The notes under the pieces were generated by a model. It saw only the letters and a program-made list of their open reading frames with translations, did not search any database and had not been told where the DNA came from. Position numbers and translations under genes: made by a program. From Leifsonia sp. 1010 (lineage in GTDB: Bacteria > Actinomycetota > Actinomycetes > Actinomycetales > Microbacteriaceae): a stretch of 64,000 bases of DNA. Below, piece after piece: positions 51,520 to 61,613 of the stretch (its first letter is position 1; each line of letters begins with the position of its first letter). The stretch lies in contig NZ_JAVDSL010000001.1 of assembly GCF_031455295.1 (NCBI RefSeq), positions 248,001 through 312,000 on the forward strand, written 5' to 3'.

Positions 51520-52572
51520 ATGACCTGGCGCATGCCCGCAGAGACCGCACCGCACGAGCGCACGTGGATGGCCTTCCCCCGCGCCGGCCTGACCCTCGGC
51601 GACGACGCCGCATCGGCCGAGGAGGCCTACGCGTCGTGGACCGCCGTCGCCCACGCGGTCGCCGAGTACGAGCCGATCACGATGGTCGTCGACCCCACCG
51701 AGCGCGACCGCGCCCGCCGCATGCTCGGCAGCCACGTCGAACTGGTCGAAGCGCCGCTCGACGAGTTCTGGATGCGCGACTTCGGCCCCACGTTCGTGGT
51801 CGACGACGAACGGCCGGGTGTGCTCGGCGCCGTCGACTGGACGTTCAACGGCTGGGGCGACCCGGAGTGGGCGGAGTGGCACAAGTCGGCCGAGATCGCC
51901 CGCTTCGTCGCCGAGCGCACCGGCGCCGAGGTGATCAGCTCGCTCCTCGTCAACGAGGGCGGCGGCATCCACGTCGACGGTGAGGGCACCGTGCTGCTGA
52001 CCGAGACCGTCCAGCTCGACCCGCGGCGCAACCGGTACGCCGACAAGGAGCGGGTGGAGGCCGAACTCGCCCGCACGATCGGCGCGACCCACGCCGTCTG
52101 GCTTCCCCGCGGCCTCACCCGCGACTACGACGACTTCGGGACGAACGGCCACGTCGACATCGTCGCCACCATCCCCTCCCCGGGCCGACTGCTGCTGCAC
52201 ACGCAGCGCGACCCCGAGCACCCCGACCACCTGGTGTCACGCGAGCTGCGCGCCCTCCTCGAGGGAACGACGGATGCGGCCGGACGCAGCTGGGACATCA
52301 TCGACCTGCCCGCCCCCGCCACCCTTCGGGACGAGGAGGGCTTCGTCGACTGGAGCTACGTCAATCACCTCGTCGTCAACGACGGCATCGTCGCGTGCGG
52401 TTTCGGCGAGGAGCGCGCGGACGCGGAAGCCACCGAGATCCTCGAGGCCGCGTACCCCGGCCGGCGGGTGACGATGGTCGACTCGCGCCCGATCTTCCAG
52501 CGCGGCGGCGGCATCCACTGCATCACCCAGCAGCAGCCCGCGGTGGCGCCGGCAGCGCAGGACGCCCGATGA
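51520..52572 (+). CDS. aguA: Agmatine deiminase
   Basis: The enzyme converts agmatine to N-carbamoylputrescine and ammonia. The 350-residue protein matches the family in length. Key motifs are PAETAPHERTWMAFP at the start, DEFWMRDFGPTFVV (about 83-96), LLVNEGGGIHVDGEGT (about 145-160), NGHVDIVA with the catalytic His, and the nucleophile C334 in GGGIHCITQQQP. ATG follows GCGGAGG. Its last codons overlap the amidase start (ATGA), so the two enzymes are translationally coupled. Confidence 0.94.
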   Translation: MTWRMPAETAPHERTWMAFPRAGLTLGDDAASAEEAYASWTAVAHAVAEYEPITMVVDPTERDRARRMLGSHVELVEAPLDEFWMRDFGPTFVVDDERPGVLGAVDWTFNGWGDPEWAEWHKSAEIARFVAERTGAEVISSLLVNEGGGIHVDGEGTVLLTETVQLDPRRNRYADKERVEAELARTIGATHAVWLPRGLTRDYDDFGTNGHVDIVATIPSPGRLLLHTQRDPEHPDHLVSRELRALLEGTTDAAGRSWDIIDLPAPATLRDEEGFVDWSYVNHLVVNDGIVACGFGEERADAEATEILEAAYPGRRVTMVDSRPIFQRGGGIHCITQQQPAVAPAAQDAR

Positions 52573-54284
52573 CCTTCGACGTCGTCGAGACGCCCATCGC
52601 CGAGCTGCGGCGAGCGCTGGAGGCCGGCGAGACCACGAGCGAGGAGCTGGTCACGGCCTACCTCGCCCGGATCGACGCGTACGACACAGCCGGCCCGCGC
52701 CTCCACGCTGTGGTGGTCCGCAACCCGGACGCGCTCGCGGAGGCACGTGCCTCCGACGCCCGGCGGTCGCGCGGCCAGACCCTCGGTCCGCTCGACGGCA
52801 TCCCGTACACCGCGAAGGACAGCTACCTCGCGCGCGGGCTCACCGCGGCGGCCGGTTCCCCGGCGTTCGAGCACCTGGTCGCCCAGCGCGACGCGTTCAC
52901 GATCGAGCGCCTGCGCGCCGGGGGCGCCATCCTCCTCGGCCTCACCAACATGCCGCCGATGGCGAACGGCGGGATGCAGCGCGGCGTCTACGGGCGCGCC
53001 GAGTCCCCCTACAACGGCGACTACCTCACCGCCGCGTTCGGCTCCGGTTCGTCCAACGGTTCCGGCACGGCCACCGCAGCCAGCTTCGCGGCATTCGGCC
53101 TCGGCGAGGAGACCTGGTCGTCAGGCCGCGCCCCCGCATCCAACAACGCCCTCTGCGCCTACACGCCGTCGCGCGGCGTCATCTCGGTGCGCGGCAACTG
53201 GCCTCTGGTGCCGACGATGGATGTGGTGGTGCCGCACACGCGCACCATGGCCGACCTGCTCGAGGTTCTCGACGTGATCGTGGCCGACGACCCCGAGACT
53301 CGCGGGGACTTCTGGCGGGCGCAGCCGTGGGTCTCGATCCCGCGGGCGTCGGAGCTGCGGCCCGCGTCGTATCCCGACCTCGCCGGGAGCGCCTCGCTCG
53401 CCGGACGGCGATTCGGCGTGCCGCGGATGTACATCAACGCCGACCCGGAGGCGGGCACGGGCGACGGCGGACCGAGCGGCCGCGGCGGCATCGGCGGCGC
53501 CACCGGACAGCGGATCGAGACACGCGCGTCGGTGATCGCGCTCTGGGAGCGCGCCCGACGCGACCTGGAGGCAGCCGGAGCGACGGTCGTCGAGGTCGAC
53601 TTCCCGGCGGTCAGCAACTACGAGGGCGACCGGGCCGGCGCACCCTCCATCGCGGCGCGCGGCCTGGTCAGCCCCGAGTTCCTCCGGCGAGAGATCGTGG
53701 ACCTGTCGGCGTGGGCGTGGGACGACTTCCTCGCCGCCAACGGCGACCCAGCGCTGCGGACGCTCGCCGACGTCGACGGCGAGCGCATCTTCCCCCACCC
53801 GGCGGGCGCCCTGCCGGACCGCTACGACGGCTTCGAGGACGACATCTCCGACTACCCCGCCTGGGTGCGCGCGCATCCCGGCACGGCCCTCGCCGACATC
53901 CCGGAGCTGGCCGACGGCCTGCGCGCACTCGAGGAGACCCGGCGCGTCGACCTGGAGGAGTGGATGGACGGGCTCGGTCTCGACGCCGTCGTCTTTCCGG
54001 CCGTGGCGGACGTCGGACCGGCCGACATGGACGTGAACCCGGCCTCCGCCGACCTGGGCTGGCGCAACGGCGTCTGGGTCGCGAACGGCAACCTCGTGCC
54101 GCGGCATCTGGGCATCCCGACCGTGACCGTGCCGATGGGCACGATGAGCGACATCGGGATGCCGGTCGGCCTCACCTTCGCCGGCCGCGCGTACGACGAC
54201 GCCCGGCTGCTCGCGCTGGCGTCTGCGTTCGAGGCGACCGGCGAGCGGCGCACCGAGCCGCCGCGCACACCGCGCCTCGGGTAG
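52569..54284 (+). CDS. Amidase signature family hydrolase
   Basis: A 571-residue Ser-Ser-Lys amidase. K83 in IPYTAKDSYL is the catalytic lysine, the cis-Ser lies in GSGSSNGSG (about 159-166), and the nucleophile is probably S185 in EETWSSGRAPAS. In most members this region reads DTGGSIRxPA, so the TGG oxyanion segment is replaced by TWS here. A Gly-rich insert (about 298-320) is also unusual. Coupling to agmatine deiminase suggests that it hydrolyses N-carbamoylputrescine or a related amide, in place of the nitrilase-type AguB. That is inference. Confidence 0.9.
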   Translation: MTFDVVETPIAELRRALEAGETTSEELVTAYLARIDAYDTAGPRLHAVVVRNPDALAEARASDARRSRGQTLGPLDGIPYTAKDSYLARGLTAAAGSPAFEHLVAQRDAFTIERLRAGGAILLGLTNMPPMANGGMQRGVYGRAESPYNGDYLTAAFGSGSSNGSGTATAASFAAFGLGEETWSSGRAPASNNALCAYTPSRGVISVRGNWPLVPTMDVVVPHTRTMADLLEVLDVIVADDPETRGDFWRAQPWVSIPRASELRPASYPDLAGSASLAGRRFGVPRMYINADPEAGTGDGGPSGRGGIGGATGQRIETRASVIALWERARRDLEAAGATVVEVDFPAVSNYEGDRAGAPSIAARGLVSPEFLRREIVDLSAWAWDDFLAANGDPALRTLADVDGERIFPHPAGALPDRYDGFEDDISDYPAWVRAHPGTALADIPELADGLRALEETRRVDLEEWMDGLGLDAVVFPAVADVGPADMDVNPASADLGWRNGVWVANGNLVPRHLGIPTVTVPMGTMSDIGMPVGLTFAGRAYDDARLLALASAFEATGERRTEPPRTPRLG

Positions 54285-54378
54285 CACGCATCACAGGCTC
54301 CGGGGTCCGTCGCACGGTGGATGCGGATGGGCCTCGCGGGGGACGCGCCCGTCCGCGACGCGCGGCGAGGCTGGGAGC

Positions 54379-54978
54379 ATGTACTCCTCGAAGTCCCGAC
54401 TGTTCGGGGCCGCCCTGTCGGTGGCGGCCGCATCCATCGTCCTCGGTGCCGCCCTCGCGGGCTGCACCTCCGCGCCGACCGGTTCCCTCGCGCAGCCGGC
54501 GAGTGCGGGCGGATCGGTGCTCGGCAGCGGCGGGCTCACGGATGACGACGGGTACATCGCGGACGGCTCGTCCCTCCCCCTCGACAGCGACCTTCCCGCG
54601 GTCGCCCGGCTCGACCCGGCGCTGCGGTCTGCGCTCGAGGAGGCGGAGTCCGCGATGGAGGCCGAGGGCAGCGGCTCCGCCATCACCATCGCGGACGGCT
54701 GGCGTTCCGAGCGGTACCAGGAGCACCTGTTCGCGCAGGCGGTGAAGCAGTACGGCAGCGAGGAGGAGGCCGAGAAGTGGGTGAAGCGCGGCAGCGACTC
54801 CGCCCACGTCCGCGGCGAGGCGGTCGACATCGCCGACGCCGGCGCGATGGACTACCTCAACCGCTTCGGCGCCGAGTGGGGCCTGTGCCAGGTCTACGCC
54901 AACGAGGCCTGGCACTTCGAGCTGCGCACGGCGCCGGGCGGCACCTGCCCGCCGCAGTCGCCCGACGGTCGCGGCTGA
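54379..54978 (+). CDS. D-alanyl-D-alanine carboxypeptidase-like lipoprotein (M15B, VanY family)
   Basis: A 199-residue exported lipoprotein with the lipobox LAGC (C29). The M15 zinc peptidase domain (about 75-185) has the motif SAHVRGEAVDI with ligands H143 and D150, and EAWHFEL with E177 and ligand H179. A helix with ADGWRSERYQ precedes them, as in VanY. It should trim D-Ala from peptidoglycan stem peptides at the outer membrane face. No van regulatory genes are nearby, so housekeeping wall turnover is more likely than glycopeptide resistance. Confidence 0.9.
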   Translation: MYSSKSRLFGAALSVAAASIVLGAALAGCTSAPTGSLAQPASAGGSVLGSGGLTDDDGYIADGSSLPLDSDLPAVARLDPALRSALEEAESAMEAEGSGSAITIADGWRSERYQEHLFAQAVKQYGSEEEAEKWVKRGSDSAHVRGEAVDIADAGAMDYLNRFGAEWGLCQVYANEAWHFELRTAPGGTCPPQSPDGRG

Positions 54979-55008
54979 TCCCGCCCTCGACCGCCCCGCC
55001 CACCCCAC

Positions 55009-55063
55009 GATTTGCGCCAAATCGCGGTTATGGGAGCCGGATTACCGCGATTTGGCGCAAATC
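55009..55063. repeat. 20-bp perfect inverted repeat with nested palindrome, upstream of argG
   Basis: Arms 55009-55028 and 55044-55063 are exact complements around a 15-nt loop. Each arm starts with GATTTG-CGC-CAAATC, itself an inverted repeat. The region is 31 bp after the M15 gene and 31 bp before the argG -10. It may terminate the upstream gene, act on argG, or both; there is no T-tract. Confidence 0.75.
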
Positions 55064-55093
55064 TCGGGCGCACGGCCGAGTTCAGGCGGCCGA

Positions 55094-56539
<1,446 letters not shown>

Positions 56540-56598
56540 GGCGAACACCCGCGCGCATCGGGCCGGGCCGCGCTTCCCCGACCGGCCCGAGACATCCG

Positions 56599-56604
56599 TA
56601 CGAT
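56599..56604 (+). promoter_or_regulatory. -10 element TACGAT, leaderless MarR transcript
   Basis: It ends 6 nt before the ATG at 56611. Confidence 0.55.
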
Positions 56605-56610
56605 GAGGGT

Positions 56611-57042
56611 ATGGATGCGCACGCGGCGGAGGCGGAGGAGCACCGTCCCGAGAACTGGCCGCTCGGCCGGCTGCTCGGTGCCGCCTCCCGCGCCGTGGAG
56701 CGCGCCTGGGCCGACGCCCTGGAGGAGCGCGGCCTCACCCACGCCGGCCTGATCGTGCTGCACCTGCTCGAACTCGGCTTCGACTCCCAATCCGATCTCG
56801 CCCGGATGGCGCACGTCGAGCCGCAGACCATGTCGCGGACGGTCGACCGCCTGGAGCGCGAGGGCCTGGTCACCCGCGCCCCCGACCCGGGCGACCGGCG
56901 CCGCCACGTCCTCACCATCACCGAGGCCGGCCGATCGGCGTTCGAGGGCGTTCGCGGGCTCGAAGACGAGGTGTTCCCGGCGGTCGACGACCCGGCGGCG
57001 TTCCGCGCGGCCCTGCTGCAGATCGTCACCGCCCGGTCGTGA
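56611..57042 (+). CDS. MarR family transcriptional regulator
   Basis: A 143-residue winged-helix regulator with the DNA-binding block SDLARMAHVEPQTMSRTVDR and LEREGLVTRAPDPGDRRRHV (about 65-105), the canonical MarR wing. Its end overlaps the next gene by 4 bp (GTGA), so the two regulators are co-expressed. The ligand is unknown. Confidence 0.9.
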   Translation: MDAHAAEAEEHRPENWPLGRLLGAASRAVERAWADALEERGLTHAGLIVLHLLELGFDSQSDLARMAHVEPQTMSRTVDRLEREGLVTRAPDPGDRRRHVLTITEAGRSAFEGVRGLEDEVFPAVDDPAAFRAALLQIVTARS

Positions 57043-57983
57043 GCGGCAATCACGTCGTCGCGGTGCTCGTGCTGGAGGGCGCGAAGCCGCTCGACGTCGG
57101 CATCCCGGCACAGGTGTTCTCCAACCGGCCGAGCATGCCGTACGAGGTGCGCGTGTGCGGTCCGGCGCCGGGTCTCATCACCGGCGGCGATGGCCTCTCG
57201 TATCACGTGGCGGAGGGCCTCGAGGCGCTGGAGCACGCCGACACCGTGTTCGTGCCCGGCTACCGCACGCCGGCGACGACCGATCCGCCCGTCGCCGTGG
57301 TGGATGCGCTGCTCGCCGCCCACGAGCGCGGCGCCCGGCTGGCGGCGATCTCCACCGGAGCCTTCGCCCTGGCGGCGACCGGCCTGCTCGACGGCAAGCG
57401 CGCGACGACGCACTGGCACTACACGCGTCAGCTGGCGAAGCGGTATCCGCTGGTCCGGGTGGATGAGAACGTGCTCTTCGTCGACGAGGGCGACATCCTC
57501 ACCTCGGCAGGCGCAGCCTCCGGCATCGACCTGTGCCTCCATCTGGTGCGACGCGACCACGGCGTCGGCCTCTCGAACCGGGTCGCCCGCCGCCTCGTCG
57601 CGGCCCCCTACCGGAGCGGCGGTCAGGCGCAGTTCGTCCCGCGCAGCGTCCCGGAGCCTCTCGGCGACCTGTTCGCCGAGACCCGGGAGTGGGCGCTCGC
57701 GCACCTCGCCGAGCCGCTGACGCTCGAGAGCCTCGCGCGCAACGCCCGCGTCTCCGCCCGCACCTTCTCGCGGCGGTTCGTGGAGGACACCGGCTACACC
57801 CCGATGCAGTGGGTCCTCCGCGCCCGCGTCGACCTGGCGCGAGAACTGCTGGAGCGCTCCGATCTCGGCGTCGACCAGGTCGCGGCGCAGGTGGGCCTCG
57901 GCACGGCGGCGAACCTCCGGATGCACTTCCAGCGCATCCTCGGGACCTCGCCGACGGAGTACCGCCGCACGTTCTCGGCCTGA
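57039..57983 (+). CDS. GlxA family regulator (DJ-1/PfpI-like domain plus AraC HTH)
   Basis: A 314-residue regulator. The N-terminal DJ-1/PfpI-like domain (about 1-185) has VAVLVLEGAKPLDVGIPAQVF and ISTGAFALAATGLLDGKRAT; the usual nucleophile Cys position (ISTGAF) is Thr/Gly, so it is a sensor rather than an enzyme. The AraC HTH (about 215-310) has LESLARNARVSARTFSRRF and VAAQVGLGTAANLRMHFQR. Coupled to the MarR gene. Confidence 0.92.
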   Translation: MSGNHVVAVLVLEGAKPLDVGIPAQVFSNRPSMPYEVRVCGPAPGLITGGDGLSYHVAEGLEALEHADTVFVPGYRTPATTDPPVAVVDALLAAHERGARLAAISTGAFALAATGLLDGKRATTHWHYTRQLAKRYPLVRVDENVLFVDEGDILTSAGAASGIDLCLHLVRRDHGVGLSNRVARRLVAAPYRSGGQAQFVPRSVPEPLGDLFAETREWALAHLAEPLTLESLARNARVSARTFSRRFVEDTGYTPMQWVLRARVDLARELLERSDLGVDQVAAQVGLGTAANLRMHFQRILGTSPTEYRRTFSA

Positions 57984-58135
57984 GCGGGTCTCGTGCCGCC
58001 GACTCCCGTCGTGGCGGGATTCTTGCGCATGATGGCATTCACTCTGGCGTGATGCTTGCGCGTCATGTCGTCTCAGCCACTTTCGACGGGATCGCCGACA
58101 CCGGAACATGGATGCGGTCCCACGAAAGGAACAGC

Positions 58136-59134
58136 ATGACCCGCATCGCCATCAACGGTTTCGGCCGCATCGGCCGTAACACCCTCCGCGCTCTCCTCGA
58201 GCGCGACTCCGACCTCGAGGTCGTCGCCATCAACGATCTGACGGCGCCCGCCACCCTGGCCCACCTCCTGAAGTACGACAGCTCCCTCGGCCGCCTGGGC
58301 CGCACCGTCGAGGTCGACGGCGACGCCCTCGTCGTCGACGGCCGCCGCATCCGCGTGCTGGCCGAGCGCGAACCCGCCGACCTGCCGTGGGGCGAGCTCG
58401 GCGTGGATGTCGTGCTCGAGTCGACCGGACGCTTCACCTCGGCCGACGCCGCCCGTGCCCACCTCACCGCCGGCGCGAAGCGCGTGCTGGTCAGCGCTCC
58501 GTCCGACGGCGCCGACGTGACGCTGGCGTACGGCGTGAACACCGACGCGTTCGACCCCGCGCAGCACGTCATCGTGTCCAACGCCTCCTGCACCACGAAC
58601 GCGCTCGCCCCGCTCGCGGCGGTCCTGGACGACCTCGCGGGCATCGAGCACGGCTTCATGACCACCGTCCACGCGTACACCCAGGAGCAGAACCTGCAGG
58701 ACGGCCCGCACCGCGACCTCCGTCGTGCCCGCGCTGCCGCGGTCAACATCGTGCCGACCACGACCGGTGCCGCGAAGGCGATCGGTCTCGTACTCCCGCA
58801 GCTCGACGGCAAGCTGTCGGGCGACTCCATCCGCGTGCCCGTTCCCGTCGGCTCCATCGTCGAGCTGAACACGACCGTCGAGCGCGACGTCACGCGCGAC
58901 GAGGTGCTGGCCGCCTATCGTGCGGCCGCGGACGGACCGCTGCGCGGCATCCTCGACTACGCCGACGAGCCCCTCGTCTCCAGCGACATCACCGGTCAGC
59001 CGGCGTCGTCGATCTTCGACGCGGCCCTCACCCGCGTCGACGGACGGCACGTCAAGGTCGTCGCCTGGTACGACAACGAGTGGGGCTTCTCCAACCGCGT
59101 GGTCGACACGCTGGAGTTGCTCGCCCGAGCCTGA
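58136..59134 (+). CDS. gap: Glyceraldehyde-3-phosphate dehydrogenase
   Basis: The enzyme oxidises glyceraldehyde 3-phosphate with NAD(P) and phosphate. The 332-residue protein has the Rossmann start RIAINGFGRIGRN, the active-site SNASCTTN with C152, and general base H179 in TTVHAYTQEQ. ATG follows GAAAGGA. It stands alone, without pgk or tpi, and has INDLTAPATLAHLLKYDSSLG in place of the typical NDL(T/A)D, suggesting a second gap paralogue. The 152-bp upstream gap holds a direct repeat CTTGCGC at 58022 and 58055 (33 bp apart), each followed by an ATG-like core, which may be regulatory. Confidence 0.94.
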   Translation: MTRIAINGFGRIGRNTLRALLERDSDLEVVAINDLTAPATLAHLLKYDSSLGRLGRTVEVDGDALVVDGRRIRVLAEREPADLPWGELGVDVVLESTGRFTSADAARAHLTAGAKRVLVSAPSDGADVTLAYGVNTDAFDPAQHVIVSNASCTTNALAPLAAVLDDLAGIEHGFMTTVHAYTQEQNLQDGPHRDLRRARAAAVNIVPTTTGAAKAIGLVLPQLDGKLSGDSIRVPVPVGSIVELNTTVERDVTRDEVLAAYRAAADGPLRGILDYADEPLVSSDITGQPASSIFDAALTRVDGRHVKVVAWYDNEWGFSNRVVDTLELLARA

Positions 59135-59158
59135 GCCACGGGGTGGAGGTGCCGCCGG

Positions 59159-60133
59159 TCACTCGGAGCGCGGCACCTTCACCTTCAGGCTCGACGGGTC
59201 GACCCAGGTGCGGAGCGCGGACGCGCGGCCGAACAGGTCGCCGTCCAGATCCACCTCCTGAGGGCGGCTGAGCCGCATCACGAACTCGCGGCCCTTGAGG
59301 TAGTTCATCGCGCGCACCTCCTTGTCGGCGCCCATCAGCCGCCGGCCGACGGTGGTGCGCCGGAGGACGCCGTTCTCCCAGAAGATCTTGACCGCGATCT
59401 GCACCCAGCCGACGAACCCCTCCGGGCGCAACACGACGATGTCGAACTCCCCGTCGTCCACGGCGGCCTCGGGAAGCAGCAGGATGTTCGCGGGCAGCGA
59501 CCCGCAGTTTCCGATCAGGACGGTGTGAGCCCGCACCGAGCGCACGCCCTTGTCGTCGAGCCGGTAGCGCAGGCGGAGCTCGTTCTTGTCGCGCAGCACC
59601 TTCCCGATCGCCTTCACATAGGCGAGCCAGCCGTGCCGGGCCTTGAGGTCGTCGTCGGTGGCGGCGATCATCTGGGCGTCGATCCCGACCCCGGCCATCA
59701 CCAGGTAGGAGTGCTTGCGCGTCGGCCCGCTGCCGTCGCGCAGCTCGATCACGCCGACGTCGATGGACCGGTTCTCTCCATCGAACGCCGAGTCGAGGGC
59801 ATGGCCCACATCGTCGAGGGTGAGGTTCAGGTTCCGCGCGAGCAGGTTGCCCGTGCCGGAGGGCAGCAGTGCCAGCGGCACCCCGGTGCCCTGGAGCTTC
59901 TCGGCGACCGTGCGGACTGTACCGTCGCCGCCGGCAGCGATCACGACATCCACGTTGCGCTCGAGCGCTTGCTCGGTCTGCCCGGAGCCCGGGTCGTCCT
60001 CCGTGGTCTCGATCCAGAGCGTCTCCGCCCAGCCGTGCCGTTCCTCAGCGGCTCGGAGCGCCTCGCGCAGGGCGGGCGCATCCACCTTCACCGGGTTCAC
60101 GACGATCGCGGCGGTCCTCGTTTGCTCGGGCAT
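59159..60133 (-). CDS. Diacylglycerol kinase family lipid kinase (YegS/BmrU-like)
   Basis: A 324-residue kinase that phosphorylates a lipid such as diacylglycerol. The ATP-binding motif GGDGT is at 68-72, with PSGTGNLLARNL following, and the C-terminal beta-sandwich has PEAAVDDGEFDIVVLR and DLDGDLFGR. The latter reads VDLDGDLFG in place of the usual DGE. It is 48 bp downstream of the Ser/Thr kinase gene on the same strand but has its own -10 signal. Confidence 0.92.
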   Translation of the reverse strand: MPEQTRTAAIVVNPVKVDAPALREALRAAEERHGWAETLWIETTEDDPGSGQTEQALERNVDVVIAAGGDGTVRTVAEKLQGTGVPLALLPSGTGNLLARNLNLTLDDVGHALDSAFDGENRSIDVGVIELRDGSGPTRKHSYLVMAGVGIDAQMIAATDDDLKARHGWLAYVKAIGKVLRDKNELRLRYRLDDKGVRSVRAHTVLIGNCGSLPANILLLPEAAVDDGEFDIVVLRPEGFVGWVQIAVKIFWENGVLRRTTVGRRLMGADKEVRAMNYLKGREFVMRLSRPQEVDLDGDLFGRASALRTWVDPSSLKVKVPRSE

Positions 60134-60139
60134 TCCCCG

Positions 60140-60145
60140 ACAGTA
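60140..60145 (-). promoter_or_regulatory. -10 element TACTGT, leaderless lipid-kinase transcript
   Basis: On the minus strand it ends 6 nt before the ATG at 60133. Confidence 0.55.
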
Positions 60146-60181
60146 CCGGCGGATCGCCGATGGCGGAAGCGGTACGGAGGG

Positions 60182-61516
60182 TCAGCCCTTGCCCTTGCCG
60201 CCGTTCTTCCCAGGACCGCCGCCCGGAGTGTCCTTGCCCGGTCCCCTGTCCTTGCCCGGACCCTTGTCGTCAGACGGTGCCGGAACGGTGGGAGCCGGGT
60301 CCTCGCTCGGAGACGTGACGACCGGGTCGGTCGGTTCGGTCGTCTCCGTCGTCGTCGCGGGGGCCACCGTCGCGGGCGGCGCCGTCACGCTGGGGGTCGG
60401 CCGTGGAGTGGTGACCCCTTCCGGCTGCGCGGCGGGCGCCAACATGGTGCCGAGCGCGAGTGCCGACGCGGTCACCACGACAGCGGCTGCAGCCACGCCG
60501 CCCACGAGAAGACCGCGGTGGCGACGATCCGTCGGGCGCGCACGCCTCCCACGCGTCGACGACGGGAGGATGCGCGTCGGCGCGGCGTCGTCCGCTTCCG
60601 CGTCGCCGGTCGCCGACGCGGACGCGTCTGCCGCCGCTCCCGCGGCCGCCCCGACGGCGACCGTCGCCACCGTCGGCTCGTCCGGCCGCCACCCGGCCAG
60701 CTGCGGCGCGAGTTCCCGTGCCATCACCGCGACCTCCCAGGCCGTGGGCCGGATCGACGGCTCCCGCGCGGTCATCGCGCCGAGCAGTCCGCGCCAGTCC
60801 TCCGGCAGCGACGAGGGGATGCGCGGGTCGCGCGCCGTGCGGGCCGCCACGGCCTCGACGGGGGTGCCGGGGAACTCCCGGACACCGGTCAGCGCCTCCA
60901 GCACGACGAGACCGAGCGAGTAGATGTCCGCCGCCGGTCCCGGCTCGCCACCGAAGATCTGCTCCGGACTCAGGTACCCCGCGGTGCCGATCACCGTGCC
61001 GACCGTCGTGATGCGCTCCGAGCCGATCAAGTGCGCGATGCCGAAGTCGGCGAGCTTCACAACCGGCCGTCCGCCGGGAACACGGGCCTCGGCGAGCAGG
61101 ATGTTGCCCGGCTTCAGGTCGCGGTGGACCATCCCCGCCTCGTGGACGACGACGAGCGCCTCCGCGATCCCGACCGCGATCTCGACCACCTCGTCCGGGG
61201 GAAGCGGTCCGTGTTCGAGCCGCGAGCGGAGGTCCTCACCGTCGACCAGCTCCATCACCAGAAAGCTCGGGGTCGCATCCCCGTCCGCCGCCAGGTGCGC
61301 ATCGTGAAGCGCCACCAGGTGCGGATGACTCAGCCGCGCCAGCATCGTCGCCTCGGTGCGCCGCCGCGCATCGTCGACGGCCGCGCCGGAGGTGAAGACC
61401 TTCACGGCGACCTCGCGGTCCAGGCGCCGATCGTGCGCGCGGAAGACCGTCGCCATACCGCCGCGACCGAGCCGGTCCTCCAGCTCGTAGCGGTCGAGAA
61501 GTACTCGTTCGTCCAC
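60182..61516 (-). CDS. Membrane Ser/Thr protein kinase (PknB-like, without PASTA domains)
   Basis: A 444-residue eukaryotic-type kinase. The catalytic domain (about 10-272) has the glycine loop GRGGMATVF, K39 in VAVKV, HRDLKPGN with D133, DFG at 157-159 and GTAGYLSPEQ. A juxtamembrane linker precedes one transmembrane helix (about 335-358). The outer part is about 85 residues, Pro/Thr-rich and ending in a low-complexity Gly/Lys/Pro tail (GPGKDRGPGKD and similar). There is no PASTA sensor, so the signal it reads is unknown. GTG at 61516 was chosen for the leaderless -10 and because the kinase domain begins at once. Confidence 0.93.
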   Translation of the reverse strand: MDERVLLDRYELEDRLGRGGMATVFRAHDRRLDREVAVKVFTSGAAVDDARRRTEATMLARLSHPHLVALHDAHLAADGDATPSFLVMELVDGEDLRSRLEHGPLPPDEVVEIAVGIAEALVVVHEAGMVHRDLKPGNILLAEARVPGGRPVVKLADFGIAHLIGSERITTVGTVIGTAGYLSPEQIFGGEPGPAADIYSLGLVVLEALTGVREFPGTPVEAVAARTARDPRIPSSLPEDWRGLLGAMTAREPSIRPTAWEVAVMARELAPQLAGWRPDEPTVATVAVGAAAGAAADASASATGDAEADDAAPTRILPSSTRGRRARPTDRRHRGLLVGGVAAAAVVVTASALALGTMLAPAAQPEGVTTPRPTPSVTAPPATVAPATTTETTEPTDPVVTSPSEDPAPTVPAPSDDKGPGKDRGPGKDTPGGGPGKNGGKGKG

Positions 61517-61522
61517 TGCGCG

Positions 61523-61528
61523 AGCATA
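61523..61528 (-). promoter_or_regulatory. -10 element TATGCT, leaderless Ser/Thr kinase transcript
   Basis: On the minus strand it ends 6 nt before the GTG at 61516; TTCACG at 61546-61551, 17 bp upstream, is a partial -35. Confidence 0.6.
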
Positions 61529-61613
61529 CGCGCACGATCCCAGGCCGTGAATCCGCCGACAGTCGGGTCCACCCCCGTTGCGCGGATCGGCGTTGCGGGC
61601 ATGACTGGAGAAG

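Noticed and set aside
54379-54978. VanY-like gene as part of a glycopeptide-resistance cluster
   Set aside because: No VanRS, VanHAX or related genes are adjacent; a single M15 lipoprotein is common in actinobacteria.
58022-58067. CTTGCGC direct repeat before gap as a defined operator
   Set aside because: Only two short copies with diverged flanks; kept as a remark in the gap entry.
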